A DNA stretch of 64,000 bases from assembly GCF_001269925.1 (NCBI RefSeq), contig NZ_LHVO01000066.1:1-64000 (forward strand), written 5' to 3'. This DNA is from Pseudomonas sp. MIACH. GTDB lineage: Bacteria; Pseudomonadota; Gammaproteobacteria; Pseudomonadales; Pseudomonadaceae. The notes beneath the pieces were generated by a model. It was not told the DNA's origin, searched no databases, and saw only the letters and a list, made by a program, of their open reading frames with translations. The position numbers and the translations under genes are program-made. Below, in pieces: positions 7,716-15,562 of this stretch; within the stretch, counting starts at the first letter, position 1, and each line of letters opens with the position of its first letter.

Positions 7716-8018
7716 AAGAGGGAGTTCCCGGCCTGCCTGTACCAGGGCTCCCAAAACGGGGTGAAGCCAGAGGCTTCGGTGTTAAAGAGGGAATCCCCGG
7801 CCTGCCTGTACCGAGGTTCCCGAAAGCGGTGTGGAGCGCGACGCGGTTCGCATCAAGCACCCCGGGTGTAAAGAGGGGATTCTCGGCCTGCCTGTACCAA
7901 GGTCCCCGAAACTGGGTTGTACTGGGGTTATTGCAGGGCGCGTGCCAGAGTGGCTAAGTTGTGACAAAAAAATTCTTCAGTAAGCGCAAAGCCCCGGAGT
8001 ACGGGGCTTTGGTGTTTT
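7659..8018 (+). ncRNA. nrsZ: NrsZ-like nitrogen-regulated small RNA with three repeated stem-loops
   Basis: Three 33-nt hairpins lie at 7720-7752, 7789-7821 and 7875-7907. All share the identical loop CCTGCCTGTA and stems that covary: GGGAG/CTCCC, GGGAA/TTCCC and GGGGA/TCCCC. Downstream is a strong GC hairpin (7988-8010) followed by a T-containing tract, which would end the RNA. The locus lies next to ntrC and behind a sigma54-type promoter. NrsZ of P. aeruginosa, as I recall it, occupies the region next to ntrC, has repeated C-rich stem-loops, is made under NtrBC/sigma54 control and is processed. The 5' end here is inferred from the promoter. The predicted length exceeds that of P. aeruginosa NrsZ, so the true start may lie closer to 7714. 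Confidence 0.65.
7988..8018 (+). terminator. Rho-independent terminator of the NrsZ-like RNA
   Basis: AAAGCCCCG / CGGGGCTTT hairpin with a 5-nt loop (7988-8010), then GGTGTTTTCG. The T-tract is interrupted but the stem is strong. Confidence 0.65.
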
Positions 8019-8129
8019 CGGGATTCAGGTTTTTTTCAGCGGCTCTGAGGTTTCAGGCGTTGGATCCATGCCCGATGCCGGTTCATGGTGCATTGAAGCG
8101 GTGCACGATCCTGAAGCTTTGTGACGGTC

Positions 8130-8227
8130 CAAATGTGGGAGGGGGCTTGTCCCCGATGGCGGTGTATCAGGCACAGATGTTGTGACTGATCTACTGCTAT
8201 CGGGAGCAAGCCCCCTCCCACATTTGG
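8130..8227. repeat. REP doublet (REPIN), GTGGGAGGGGGCTTG type
   Basis: Inverted arms AAATGTGGGAGGGGGCTTG and CAAGCCCCCTCCCACATTT, extended by flanking CCAAATG/CATTTGG. It sits between the RNA terminator and the ntrC stop. Nothing else is recognisable in 8019-8245. Confidence 0.9.
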
Positions 8228-8245
8228 ACCTCAGTAGATTGGAGA

Positions 8246-9682
8246 TCAGGCGTCGTCGCCCTCATCGTCATCCCCGCCATCCACCTTCATGCCCAGCTCC
8301 TTGATCTTGCGCGTCAGGGTATTGCGACCCCAACCCAGCAACACGGCGGCATCGCGACGGCGACCGGCGGTGTGCTTGAGGGCGGTTTCGATCATGATCC
8401 GCTCAAAGGCCGGTACGGCGCTGTCCAACAGGTTCGACTGGCCGCGTGCCAGGGCCTGGTCGGCCCATTGGCGCAGTGCCTGTTCCCAGTTGGTCACTGG
8501 CGCCGAATCCTGCGGCAGGCTCAGCAGCTCCGGCGGCAGGTCGCTGATATGCACTTCGCGCCCGGACGCCATCACCGTGATCCAGCGGCAGGTGTTCTCC
8601 AGTTGGCGCACGTTGCCGGGCCATGGCAGGTTCTTCAGGTATTCCTCGGTCTCGCTTTTCAGCAGCTTCGGCTCGACAGCCAGCTCTTGGGCGGCGCGGC
8701 TGAGGAAGTGGCGGGCGAGGGTCGGTATGTCTTCGCGGCGGTCCGACATCCGTGGAATGTGGATGCGGATCACGTTGAGACGGTGGAACAAGTCCTCACG
8801 GAACTTGCCGGCGTGCACCAGGGTTTCCAGGTTCTGGTGAGTCGCGGCGATGATGCGTACATCGACCTTGACCGGTGTGTGTCCGCCCACGCGGTAAAAC
8901 TCGCCGTCCGCCAGTACACGCAGCAAGCGGGTCTGGGTGTCGGCCGGCATGTCGCCGATTTCATCGAGGAACAGCGTGCCGCCGTCCGCCTGTTCAAAGC
9001 GGCCGCGACGCAGGTTGGCTGCACCGGTGAACGCGCCTTTCTCATGGCCGAACAGCTCGGACTCCATCAGGTCCTTGGGAATCGCCGCCATGTTCAGCGC
9101 GATAAACGGCGAGGCCGCCCGTGGGCTGTGACGGTGCAGGGCGTGGGCCACCAGTTCTTTGCCGGTGCCCGACTCGCCGTTGATCAGCACGGTGATGTTG
9201 GAATGGCTCAAGCGCCCGATGGCGCGAAACACTTCCTGCATCGCCGGCGCTTCGCCGATGATTTCCGGCGTGCGGGTAAGGGCCGGCGGGGCTTCCTGGT
9301 TCTGCTGTTCCTGGGCGTGCTGGTTGGCGCGCTTGACCAGCGCCACGGCCTCGTCCACGTCGAACGGCTTGGGCAGGTATTCGAAGGCGCCGCCCTGATA
9401 GGACGCGACAGCGCTGTCCAGGTCGGAGTGCGCAGTCATGATGATCACCGGCAGGCGCGGGTGTTGCTCGCGTATCCGCGCCAGCAGGTCCAGGCCACTG
9501 GCGCCGGGCATGCGGATGTCGGAGATGATCACGTCGGGCTGCTGGCGCGCCAGGCGGCTCATCACTCCGTCGGCGCTGTCGAAGCTCTGGGTGGTCATGC
9601 CTTCCTGTTGCAAGGCTTTCTCAAGGACCCAGCGGATAGAACGGTCGTCATCGACGATCCAGACGGTTTCACTACGGCTCAT
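8246..9682 (-). CDS. ntrC: Nitrogen regulation response regulator NtrC (sigma54 activator)
   Basis: A 478-residue enhancer-binding protein. The receiver domain spans 1-120 with phospho-acceptor Asp55 in ISDIRMPG. The AAA+ domain has Walker A GESGTGKE (169-176) and the sigma54-contact loop GAFTGA (216-221). A Fis-type helix-turn-helix lies at the end (HTAGRRRDAAVLLGWGRNTL). When phosphorylated by NtrB under nitrogen limitation it activates sigma54 promoters such as that of glnA. It overlaps ntrB by 4 nt. The C terminus ends in an acidic run of Asp/Glu/Gly residues. Confidence 0.97.
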   Translation of the reverse strand: MSRSETVWIVDDDRSIRWVLEKALQQEGMTTQSFDSADGVMSRLARQQPDVIISDIRMPGASGLDLLARIREQHPRLPVIIMTAHSDLDSAVASYQGGAFEYLPKPFDVDEAVALVKRANQHAQEQQNQEAPPALTRTPEIIGEAPAMQEVFRAIGRLSHSNITVLINGESGTGKELVAHALHRHSPRAASPFIALNMAAIPKDLMESELFGHEKGAFTGAANLRRGRFEQADGGTLFLDEIGDMPADTQTRLLRVLADGEFYRVGGHTPVKVDVRIIAATHQNLETLVHAGKFREDLFHRLNVIRIHIPRMSDRREDIPTLARHFLSRAAQELAVEPKLLKSETEEYLKNLPWPGNVRQLENTCRWITVMASGREVHISDLPPELLSLPQDSAPVTNWEQALRQWADQALARGQSNLLDSAVPAFERIMIETALKHTAGRRRDAAVLLGWGRNTLTRKIKELGMKVDGGDDDEGDDA

Positions 9683-10764
9683 GTCGATGGGGCTCCTTGT
9701 TCCAGAGGCAGAAAGATCGAGAACGTGGTGTGGCCAGGATGGCTCTCACATTCGATCAGACCCTGGTGCTGGCTGATGATGTTCTGGGTAATGGCCAGGC
9801 CCAGCCCGGTACCGTCCGGGCGGCCGCTGACCATGGGAAAGAAAATGGTTTCCTGAAGTTCCACAGGAATGCCCGGACCGTTGTCGATGATCTCGACCTT
9901 GGTCACCAAGCGATGGCGCACGTGGCCGATGGTGAACTGGCGCAGGGCGCGGGTACGCAGGCTGATACGGCCCAGGCGCAACTCGTTCTGGCTGCTGATG
10001 GCCTGCATGGCGTTGCGCACGATATTGAGCACCGCCTGGATCATCTGCTCGCGGTCGATCAACACGTCGGGAATGCTCGGGTCGTAATCGCGCACCAAGG
10101 TGATGCAGCCCTGGCTTTCGGCCTCCACCAGATGGCAGACGCGCTCAAGTACTTCGTGCACGTTGGTCATCGCCAGCGACGGCAGCTTGTTGGAGCCAAG
10201 CATGCGATCCACCAGGTTACGCAGGCGGTCGGCCTCTTCGATGATGACGTTGGTGTAGTCCTTGAGGTTCTCGTCCGGCAACTCGCGGGCCAGCAACTGC
10301 GCTGCGCCGCGAATGCCGCCCAGCGGGTTCTTGATCTCATGGGCGAGGCCGCGCACCAGCATCTTGCTGGTTTCCTGCTTGGACAGCTGGGCTTCTTCCT
10401 TGGTGATGCGCAACAGGCGGTCGCGCGGGTGTACTTCGAGCAGCAGCAGGGTGGCGCCGTTGCTCAGGATCGGGGTTACGGCGTAGTCGACAGTCAGTGT
10501 CTGGCCGGTCAGGGCCGTGAGCATCGCCTCGCGCTTGGTGAACGGGTGCGCCTGCTCCACTGCCTGGCGCAACGAGCTCAAGGCTTCGGCCGACTCGGTG
10601 AACAATTCGCTGATGAACTGCCCATGGCTGCGCTGGCCGCTGATGGCCAGGAGCATCTCTGCCGCCGGGTTCATGTACTCAAGGCGCAGGTCGTCATTGA
10701 GCAGGATGGTCGCGGTGGTCAGGTTGTCGAGTAACAAACGGTGCAGTGCATCGCTGATGGTCAT
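9679..10764 (-). CDS. ntrB: Nitrogen regulation sensor histidine kinase NtrB
   Basis: A 361-residue cytoplasmic histidine kinase. An N-terminal PAS domain (about 10-110) precedes the dimerisation/phospho-acceptor helix with His142 in GLAHEIKNPLGG. The ATP-binding domain has the N box (NIVRNAMQA), the G1 box (DNGPGIP) and GTGLGLAI. No membrane segment is present, as expected. PII proteins control its kinase/phosphatase balance. It is translationally coupled to ntrC by a 4-nt overlap. NtrC-type sites about 160-215 nt upstream suggest autoregulation. Confidence 0.97.
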   Translation of the reverse strand: MTISDALHRLLLDNLTTATILLNDDLRLEYMNPAAEMLLAISGQRSHGQFISELFTESAEALSSLRQAVEQAHPFTKREAMLTALTGQTLTVDYAVTPILSNGATLLLLEVHPRDRLLRITKEEAQLSKQETSKMLVRGLAHEIKNPLGGIRGAAQLLARELPDENLKDYTNVIIEEADRLRNLVDRMLGSNKLPSLAMTNVHEVLERVCHLVEAESQGCITLVRDYDPSIPDVLIDREQMIQAVLNIVRNAMQAISSQNELRLGRISLRTRALRQFTIGHVRHRLVTKVEIIDNGPGIPVELQETIFFPMVSGRPDGTGLGLAITQNIISQHQGLIECESHPGHTTFSIFLPLEQGAPST

Positions 10765-10922
10765 CGGGACCTCTTTTGGAGCAAGGCGCGGGCTTGAGGC
10801 ACACGCTGATACAAGGAAAATGCAAAAACCAAACCAAGGCTCCGAAAAGAAGCGTGCAGGCCCTGAAATAGGCGTTTAAGGCGCGAAACTGTGGCGTTCT
10901 GCCAGCTTCTTCGCGAAGTTTC

Positions 10923-10937
10923 GAACCAAAATGGTGT
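10923..10937 (-). promoter_or_regulatory. Candidate weak NtrC site upstream of ntrBC
   Basis: GAACCAAAATGGTGT differs from the GCAC-N7-GTGC pattern at two outer positions but keeps the ACC...GGT core. It is centred 35 bp from the stronger site at 10965-10979. The pairing and the position upstream of ntrB support it. Confidence 0.4.
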
Positions 10938-10964
10938 GAGGCAGTGGGAAGGGTGCAGGCTATT

Positions 10965-10979
10965 GCACCAATATAGTGC
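10965..10979 (-). promoter_or_regulatory. NtrC binding site upstream of ntrBC
   Basis: GCACCAATATAGTGC fits GCAC-N7-GTGC perfectly and lies about 200 nt before the ntrB start. In P. fluorescens, as I recall published work, NtrC and HutC share one low-affinity operator in the ntrBC promoter. This is the best candidate for that site here. The rest of 10765-11059 shows no gene; no sigma54 promoter with correct spacing was seen. Confidence 0.55.
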
Positions 10980-11059
10980 TGTTTTGTGAAGGTTGTTCAG
11001 GAAGTGATGAGAGAGTGCTCTCGGCGGATGTGCGAGAGCGATCTCCGTGGTGGGCTTTA

Positions 11060-11485
11060 TCAATGCGGCTGGGAGAGCGGCATGCCCGCGCTGCCGGCGT
11101 AAAAGACCAGCAGCTCCACCGGTGTGGATCCGGTTCTGCCGCGATGGACTGTGCCCACCATCTCGGCCAGGGTTTGCCCTTGTGTCAGGGTGAGGGCTTG
11201 CCCGCCTTTACGGGCTTCAACGATCAGCTCGCCCGAGAGGATATACGCTGCATTCGGCATGGGGTGGCTGTGCCAGGGTAACTGCGTATTCGCGGGGATC
11301 TTGAGTCGCAACAGCGTGAGTTCCGGCGGGCTGGAGGGGTAAGCCTGGTAAGGTGTTCCGTCCCATGATGCGCTGCTCTGCAGCAGGATCTCCTTTTCGA
11401 TTTGCATGACGTCTTTCGGCTGGCTGCTGCAGCCTAGGGCAGACAGGCAGGTCGCTGTTGCGATCAAGCATTTGAGGGCTTCCAT
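11060..11485 (-). CDS. Cupin-domain lipoprotein
   Basis: A 141-residue predicted lipoprotein. The N terminus MEALKCLIATATCLSALGC ends in a lipobox with Cys19. A small cupin barrel follows, with WHSHP and YILSGELIVEA carrying likely metal ligands (two His in HSHP), and TVHRG further on. Single-domain cupins of this type are common and do many different jobs, so the function is unknown. It stands alone, with 99 nt to the chorismate mutase gene upstream and about 300 nt to ntrB downstream. Confidence 0.8.
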   Translation of the reverse strand: MEALKCLIATATCLSALGCSSQPKDVMQIEKEILLQSSASWDGTPYQAYPSSPPELTLLRLKIPANTQLPWHSHPMPNAAYILSGELIVEARKGGQALTLTQGQTLAEMVGTVHRGRTGSTPVELLVFYAGSAGMPLSQPH

Positions 11486-11584
11486 GGTTGGGTTTCATCC
11501 CGTTCGCTGAGTGGCCGGTCAGGCTACGATCGCTGTTCGGGGAGGGATGCCGGAAGGTGCCTAAAATGATGTGGGTGTCATCCG

Positions 11585-12124
11585 TTATTCGCCTGTGCGG
11601 ATACACAGCTCGGCCGTAGCGCGGATCATCGCCAGTTGCCGCAGCGGATCGTTCAGCGGCTCATGCACCGCTTCGGCCAGCCATTGAGGGCACTGCGGGT
11701 CGGTACGCTGCGGGGTGAAGTCAGCCAATTGCTGCAGCAGGCGTTTCTGCAGCTCATCCAATTGCGGGCGTATCTGCTTCACCAGGTCCGGGCGCGGATC
11801 GTCCGGTGCCTTGCCCTGGAACTGCCAGTCGGACAGGTGGGTGTACTGCACCAGTTTGTTCGCCTCGATCTGCGCCGAAAAAAATTGTTCGGCGGTGGCG
11901 GGCGCCAATTTGTAGCTCGGTGCCTGGGCCATGACGCTGGCGATCACCTCTTGTTCGCGCTTTTTGTCTTCTACAGGTTTTTTGCTGTCCCATTTGCTCA
12001 GGGCCACCTGGTCGGCGATCTCCAGGCGTTCGGCGATGCTGTTGAGCAGCGGCTCAAGAGTGGGTGGCGCAGCCAATGCACTGGCGCTGAAAAACACTAA
12101 AGCGAATGCAAGTCGACGTTTCAA
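11585..12124 (-). CDS. Periplasmic chorismate mutase (AroQ gamma class)
   Basis: A 179-residue exported chorismate mutase. Residues 1-18 are a signal peptide (ALAAP junction). The helical AroQ signature follows: SIAERLEIADQVALSKW, then PVEDKKREQEV, with Arg33, Lys44 and Arg56 as likely substrate contacts. A C-terminal helical extension with two Cys (in DPQCPQW and ELCIRTGE) is typical of secreted *AroQ enzymes, where they can form a disulfide. The reaction is chorismate to prephenate. Why bacteria export it is unsettled; a periplasmic phenylalanine route has been proposed. It lies downstream of glnA beyond a terminator. Confidence 0.88.
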   Translation of the reverse strand: MKRRLAFALVFFSASALAAPPTLEPLLNSIAERLEIADQVALSKWDSKKPVEDKKREQEVIASVMAQAPSYKLAPATAEQFFSAQIEANKLVQYTHLSDWQFQGKAPDDPRPDLVKQIRPQLDELQKRLLQQLADFTPQRTDPQCPQWLAEAVHEPLNDPLRQLAMIRATAELCIRTGE

Positions 12125-12167
12125 TGCTGATCTCCTTATGGGAGGGGGAGCGGGTTAATTTCCGGGC

Positions 12168-12197
12168 AAAAAAAGACCTCCCGAAGGAGGCCTTTTT
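12168..12197. terminator. Bidirectional terminator after glnA
   Basis: Stem GGCCTCC/GGAGGCC with a 4-nt loop, flanked by an A-run on one side and a T-run on the other, so it can work in both directions. It lies 31 nt past the glnA stop and upstream of the chorismate mutase gene, insulating it from glnA transcription. Confidence 0.85.
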
Positions 12198-12227
12198 CAG
12201 CATGCTACGTCAAGCAGCGCTACCGGA

Positions 12228-13634
12228 TCAGCAGCTGTAGTACAGCTCGTATTCCAGTGGGTGTACGAAGGTGCGTACTTTGATTTCTTCTTCGCTTTTC
12301 AGCTCGATGTAGGCATCGATGAAGTCGTCGCTGAATACGCCGCCTTTGGTCAGGAACGCACGGCCCTTGTCCAGCTCTTCCAGGGCTTCTTTCAGGCTGC
12401 CGCACACTTGTGGGATCTCTTTGGCCTCTTCAGGCGGCAGGTCGTACAAGTTTTTGTCGGCGGCGTCGCCAGGGTGGATCTTGTTCTGGATACCGTCCAG
12501 GCCGGCCATGACCAGGGCAGCGAAAGCCAGGTATGGGTTGGCTGCTGGATCCGGGAAGCGAGCTTCGATACGGCGAGCGCGCGGGCTGGACACGTAAGGA
12601 ATACGGATCGAGGCGGAACGGTTGCGAGCCGAGTAGGCCAGCATTACCGGTGCTTCGAAACCTGGGACCAGACGCTTGTAGGAGTTGGTCGATGGGTTGG
12701 TGAAGCCGTTCAGGGCCTTACCGTGCTTGATGATGCCGCCGATGAAGTACAGGGCGGTGTCGGACAGGCCGGCATAACCTTCGCCAGCGAAGGTGTTCTT
12801 GCCTTCTTTGGCGATGGACAGGTGAACGTGCATACCCGAACCGTTATCGCCGTACAGCGGCTTAGGCATGAAGGTAGCGGTACGGCCGTAGGCATCAGCC
12901 ACGTTGTGTACGCAGTACTTCAGGGTCTGGACTTCGTCAGCCTTGGCAACCAGGGTGTTGAACTTCACACCGATTTCGTTCTGGCCGGCAGTCGCCACTT
13001 CGTGGTGGTGAACTTCGATGACCAGGCCCATTTCTTCCATGGCGTTGCACATGGAGGTACGGATTTCGTGGTCGTGGTCGAACGGCGGAACTGGGAAGTA
13101 GCCACCTTTGATGCCTGGACGGTGGCCTTTGTTGCCGCCTTCCACGTCCTGGTCGGACATCCACGAACCCTGTTCGGAGAAGATCTTGAACATCGAACCG
13201 GAGATGTCGGACTTGAACTTGACCGAGTCAAAGATGAAGAATTCTGGCTCTGGGCCTACGAATACGGTGTCGCCGATACCGGTCGACTTCAGGTATTCCT
13301 CGGCACGCTTGGCGATCGCACGTGGGTCGCGGTCGTAGCCTTGCATGGTCGAAGGCTCGATCACATCGCAGACGATGATCAGCGTTGGGTCTTCGGTGAA
13401 TGGGTCGAGGACGGCAGTGCTGTCGTCCGGCATCAGGATCATGTCGGAGGCTTCGATGCCTTTCCAGCCAGCGATGGAGGAACCGTCGAACATTTTGCCT
13501 TCTTCGAAGAAAGCATCATCCAGCGCGTCGCGAGCCGGCATGGTCACGTGGTGCTGAGTGCCTTTGGTGTCCGTGAAGCGCAGATCAATCCATTTAACGT
13601 CATGATCTTTGATGAGTTGAACCGACTTCGACAT
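12228..13634 (-). CDS. glnA: Glutamine synthetase type I
   Basis: A 468-residue cytoplasmic enzyme making glutamine from glutamate, ammonia and ATP; active as a dodecamer. The N-terminal beta-grasp has MFDGSSIAGWKGI (48-60). Metal and glutamate ligands lie in VGPEPEFFIF (126-135). The His-containing loop is NGSGMHVHLS (264-273). The adenylylation site Tyr397 lies in NLYDLPPEE, so GlnE control is expected. The start at 13634 gives the standard MSKSVQLIKDHDVKW. Upstream are a near-consensus sigma54 promoter and an NtrC site, indicating nitrogen-limited induction. Confidence 0.98.
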   Translation of the reverse strand: MSKSVQLIKDHDVKWIDLRFTDTKGTQHHVTMPARDALDDAFFEEGKMFDGSSIAGWKGIEASDMILMPDDSTAVLDPFTEDPTLIIVCDVIEPSTMQGYDRDPRAIAKRAEEYLKSTGIGDTVFVGPEPEFFIFDSVKFKSDISGSMFKIFSEQGSWMSDQDVEGGNKGHRPGIKGGYFPVPPFDHDHEIRTSMCNAMEEMGLVIEVHHHEVATAGQNEIGVKFNTLVAKADEVQTLKYCVHNVADAYGRTATFMPKPLYGDNGSGMHVHLSIAKEGKNTFAGEGYAGLSDTALYFIGGIIKHGKALNGFTNPSTNSYKRLVPGFEAPVMLAYSARNRSASIRIPYVSSPRARRIEARFPDPAANPYLAFAALVMAGLDGIQNKIHPGDAADKNLYDLPPEEAKEIPQVCGSLKEALEELDKGRAFLTKGGVFSDDFIDAYIELKSEEEIKVRTFVHPLEYELYYSC

Positions 13635-13736
13635 AGTGTCCTCCGGGTGGCTTCGGGCTGGGGTAGTGGAGTTAGCCCTTAGAATGTGGGTGATGCCGGC
13701 GCGGATAGTCCGCCATGGCAACCTGCCTCACAAGAG

Positions 13737-13752
13737 AGCAAATTGCATGCCA
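13737..13752 (-). promoter_or_regulatory. Sigma54 promoter of glnA
   Basis: Reading the minus strand, TGGCATGCAATTTGCT matches TGGCACGNNNNTTGCW with one substitution and exact spacing. The predicted start near 13726 gives a leader of about 92 nt before the glnA ATG. Confidence 0.8.
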
Positions 13753-13856
13753 GTGCGCCAACATGGGTTTTTTGCTCCAAAAACGCCCCTATAAAGGTGC
13801 ATTGCGACAAAAGCGCGAAAATGGCGCACCGCAATGTGGCGCTTCTGGCTGTAAAT

Positions 13857-13871
13857 GCACCTCTTTAGTGC
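13857..13871 (-). promoter_or_regulatory. NtrC enhancer site for glnA
   Basis: GCACCTCTTTAGTGC is a perfect GCAC-N7-GTGC site about 110 bp upstream of the sigma54 promoter, a normal enhancer distance. Weaker partial copies lie at about 13785-13800 and 13825-13843. It sits in the 334-bp gap shared with divergent thiI, which otherwise holds only the promoters listed. Confidence 0.6.
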
Positions 13872-13920
13872 GAGTCGAGAGTTGTGCATATTAACTGGTT
13901 AAACCTTGAGCGATTTCCGC

Positions 13921-13926
13921 TATAAT
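13921..13926 (+). promoter_or_regulatory. Candidate -10 box of thiI
   Basis: A perfect TATAAT lies 43 nt before the thiI ATG. The -35 region (GTTAAA, 17 nt upstream) is weak. Confidence 0.45.
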
Positions 13927-13968
13927 CCGCGCCCCCCTTTTTCGGCAGGCCCTGCGCGCGCTGTTTCC

Positions 13969-15423
13969 ATGAAATTAATCGTTAAAGTCTTCCCCGAGAT
14001 CACCATCAAGAGCCGACCGGTACGGATGCGTTTCATCCGTCAGTTGGCCAAGAATATCCGTGCCGTGCTCCGCGATCTGGACCCGGCTGTGGTGGTGAAC
14101 GGTGTGTGGGACAACCTCGAACTGGAAACCCGCCTGACCGACGCCAAAGCCTTGAAGGATATGACCGAGCGCCTGAGCTGCATGCCGGGTATCGCGCATT
14201 TCCTGCAGGTGGATGAGTACCCGCTGGGCGACTTCGACGACATCACCGAAAAATGCAAACGGCACTTCGGCGACAGCCTTGAAGGCAAGATTTTTTCGGT
14301 GCGCTGCAAGCGTGCCGGCAAGCACCCATTCAGCTCCATGGACGTCGAGAAATACGTCGGCAGCAAGCTGCGTCGCGAGTGCGGCGCCGCTGGGATTTCC
14401 CTCAAAGCGCCACAAATTGAAGTGCGCATGGAAATTCGCGACCAACGGTTGTTTGTGATTCACAGCCAGCACGACAGCATCGGCGGCTACCCGCTGGGCG
14501 CCCTGGAACAGACCCTGGTCCTCATGTCCGGCGGTTTCGATTCGACGGTGGCGGCCTACCAGATCATGCGCCGCGGCCTGATGAGCCACTTCTGCTTCTT
14601 TAACCTGGGCGGGCGTGCACACGAATTGGGCGTCATGGAGGTTGCGCACTTTATCTGGAAGAAGTACGGCAGCTCCCAGCGCGTGCTATTTGTGAGCGTA
14701 CCGTTCGAGGAAGTGCTGGGCGAAATTCTCGGCAAAGTCGATAACAGTCATATGGGCGTAGTATTGAAGCGTATGATGTTGCGCGCTGCGTCCCGAATCG
14801 CCGATCAGTTGCAGATCGACGCGCTGGTGACCGGTGAGGCGATTTCCCAGGTTTCCAGCCAGACGCTGCCAAACCTGTCGCTGATCGACTGCGTGACTGA
14901 GAAGCTGGTATTGCGCCCGCTGATCGCCAGCCACAAACAGGACATCATCGACTTGGCAGAACAAATCGGCACCGCCGACTTTGCCAAGCATATGCCTGAA
15001 TACTGCGGGGTCATTTCGGTGAACCCCAAGACCCACGCCAAGCGCAACCGCGTGGAGTATGAAGAACAACAGTTTGATATGGCGGTTCTGGAGCGTGCGC
15101 TCGAGAACGCCAAGCTGGTCCCGATCGATCGTGTTATCGACGAACTGGGCCAGGATGTGCAGATCGAAGAAGTCAGCGAAGCCCTGGCCGGCCAGATCGT
15201 CGTCGACATCCGTCACCCGGATGCCGCTGAAGATGAGCCGCTGGAAATTGCTGGCATCGACGTACAAACGCTGCCGTTCTATGCATTGAACGCGCGTTTC
15301 AAGGAACTGGATAACAGCCGTCAGTACCTGCTGTATTGCGACAAAGGCGTGATGAGTCGCCTGCATGCCCACCATTTGCTCAGTGAGGGGCATGCCAATG
15401 TGCGCGTTTATCGACCGAGCTAA
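13969..15423 (+). CDS. thiI: tRNA 4-thiouridine synthetase / thiazole sulfur carrier enzyme ThiI
   Basis: A 484-residue cytoplasmic enzyme that adenylates U8 of tRNA and inserts sulfur, and also supplies sulfur for thiamin thiazole in bacteria with the C-terminal domain. It has a THUMP domain (about 60-165), a PP-loop SGGFDS (187-192) and a C-terminal rhodanese domain with Cys457 in YCDKGVMS. Cys346 in EYCGVIS is the likely disulfide partner. The start at 13969 gives MKLIVKVFPEITIKS; upstream in-frame codons lie across the promoter. It diverges from glnA. Confidence 0.96.
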   Translation: MKLIVKVFPEITIKSRPVRMRFIRQLAKNIRAVLRDLDPAVVVNGVWDNLELETRLTDAKALKDMTERLSCMPGIAHFLQVDEYPLGDFDDITEKCKRHFGDSLEGKIFSVRCKRAGKHPFSSMDVEKYVGSKLRRECGAAGISLKAPQIEVRMEIRDQRLFVIHSQHDSIGGYPLGALEQTLVLMSGGFDSTVAAYQIMRRGLMSHFCFFNLGGRAHELGVMEVAHFIWKKYGSSQRVLFVSVPFEEVLGEILGKVDNSHMGVVLKRMMLRAASRIADQLQIDALVTGEAISQVSSQTLPNLSLIDCVTEKLVLRPLIASHKQDIIDLAEQIGTADFAKHMPEYCGVISVNPKTHAKRNRVEYEEQQFDMAVLERALENAKLVPIDRVIDELGQDVQIEEVSEALAGQIVVDIRHPDAAEDEPLEIAGIDVQTLPFYALNARFKELDNSRQYLLYCDKGVMSRLHAHHLLSEGHANVRVYRPS

Positions 15424-15562
15424 GAGCCCGGGGCTGTTTGCCTGTGGCCTGCGTCACCGGCCCCCCGACTCTGCCGTCAAGCTGTAACGGCAAGGCCTGA
15501 CTCTACTGTTAATCGCTGCCACGACCTGTCAGCACACCGAATCCTCTGATCGAGATACACAA

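Noticed and set aside
7714..7911. Three spaced repeats considered as a CRISPR array
   Set aside because: Repeats are not identical, gaps are 26 and 43 nt, only three units exist and no cas gene is near. Covarying stems fit a structured RNA better.
7935..7985. GAGTGGCTAAGT segment considered as part of a tRNA
   Set aside because: No acceptor stem, anticodon arm or T arm can be formed around it.
10790..10860. GG/GC pair TTGGTTTGGTTTTGCA upstream of ntrB as a sigma54 promoter
   Set aside because: The GG-GC spacing is 9 nt instead of 10, which normally abolishes sigma54 recognition.
10761..11063. 100-codon minus-strand frame overlapping the ntrB start
   Set aside because: No ribosome site or protein-like composition. 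It covers the ntrBC control region with NtrC-type sites.
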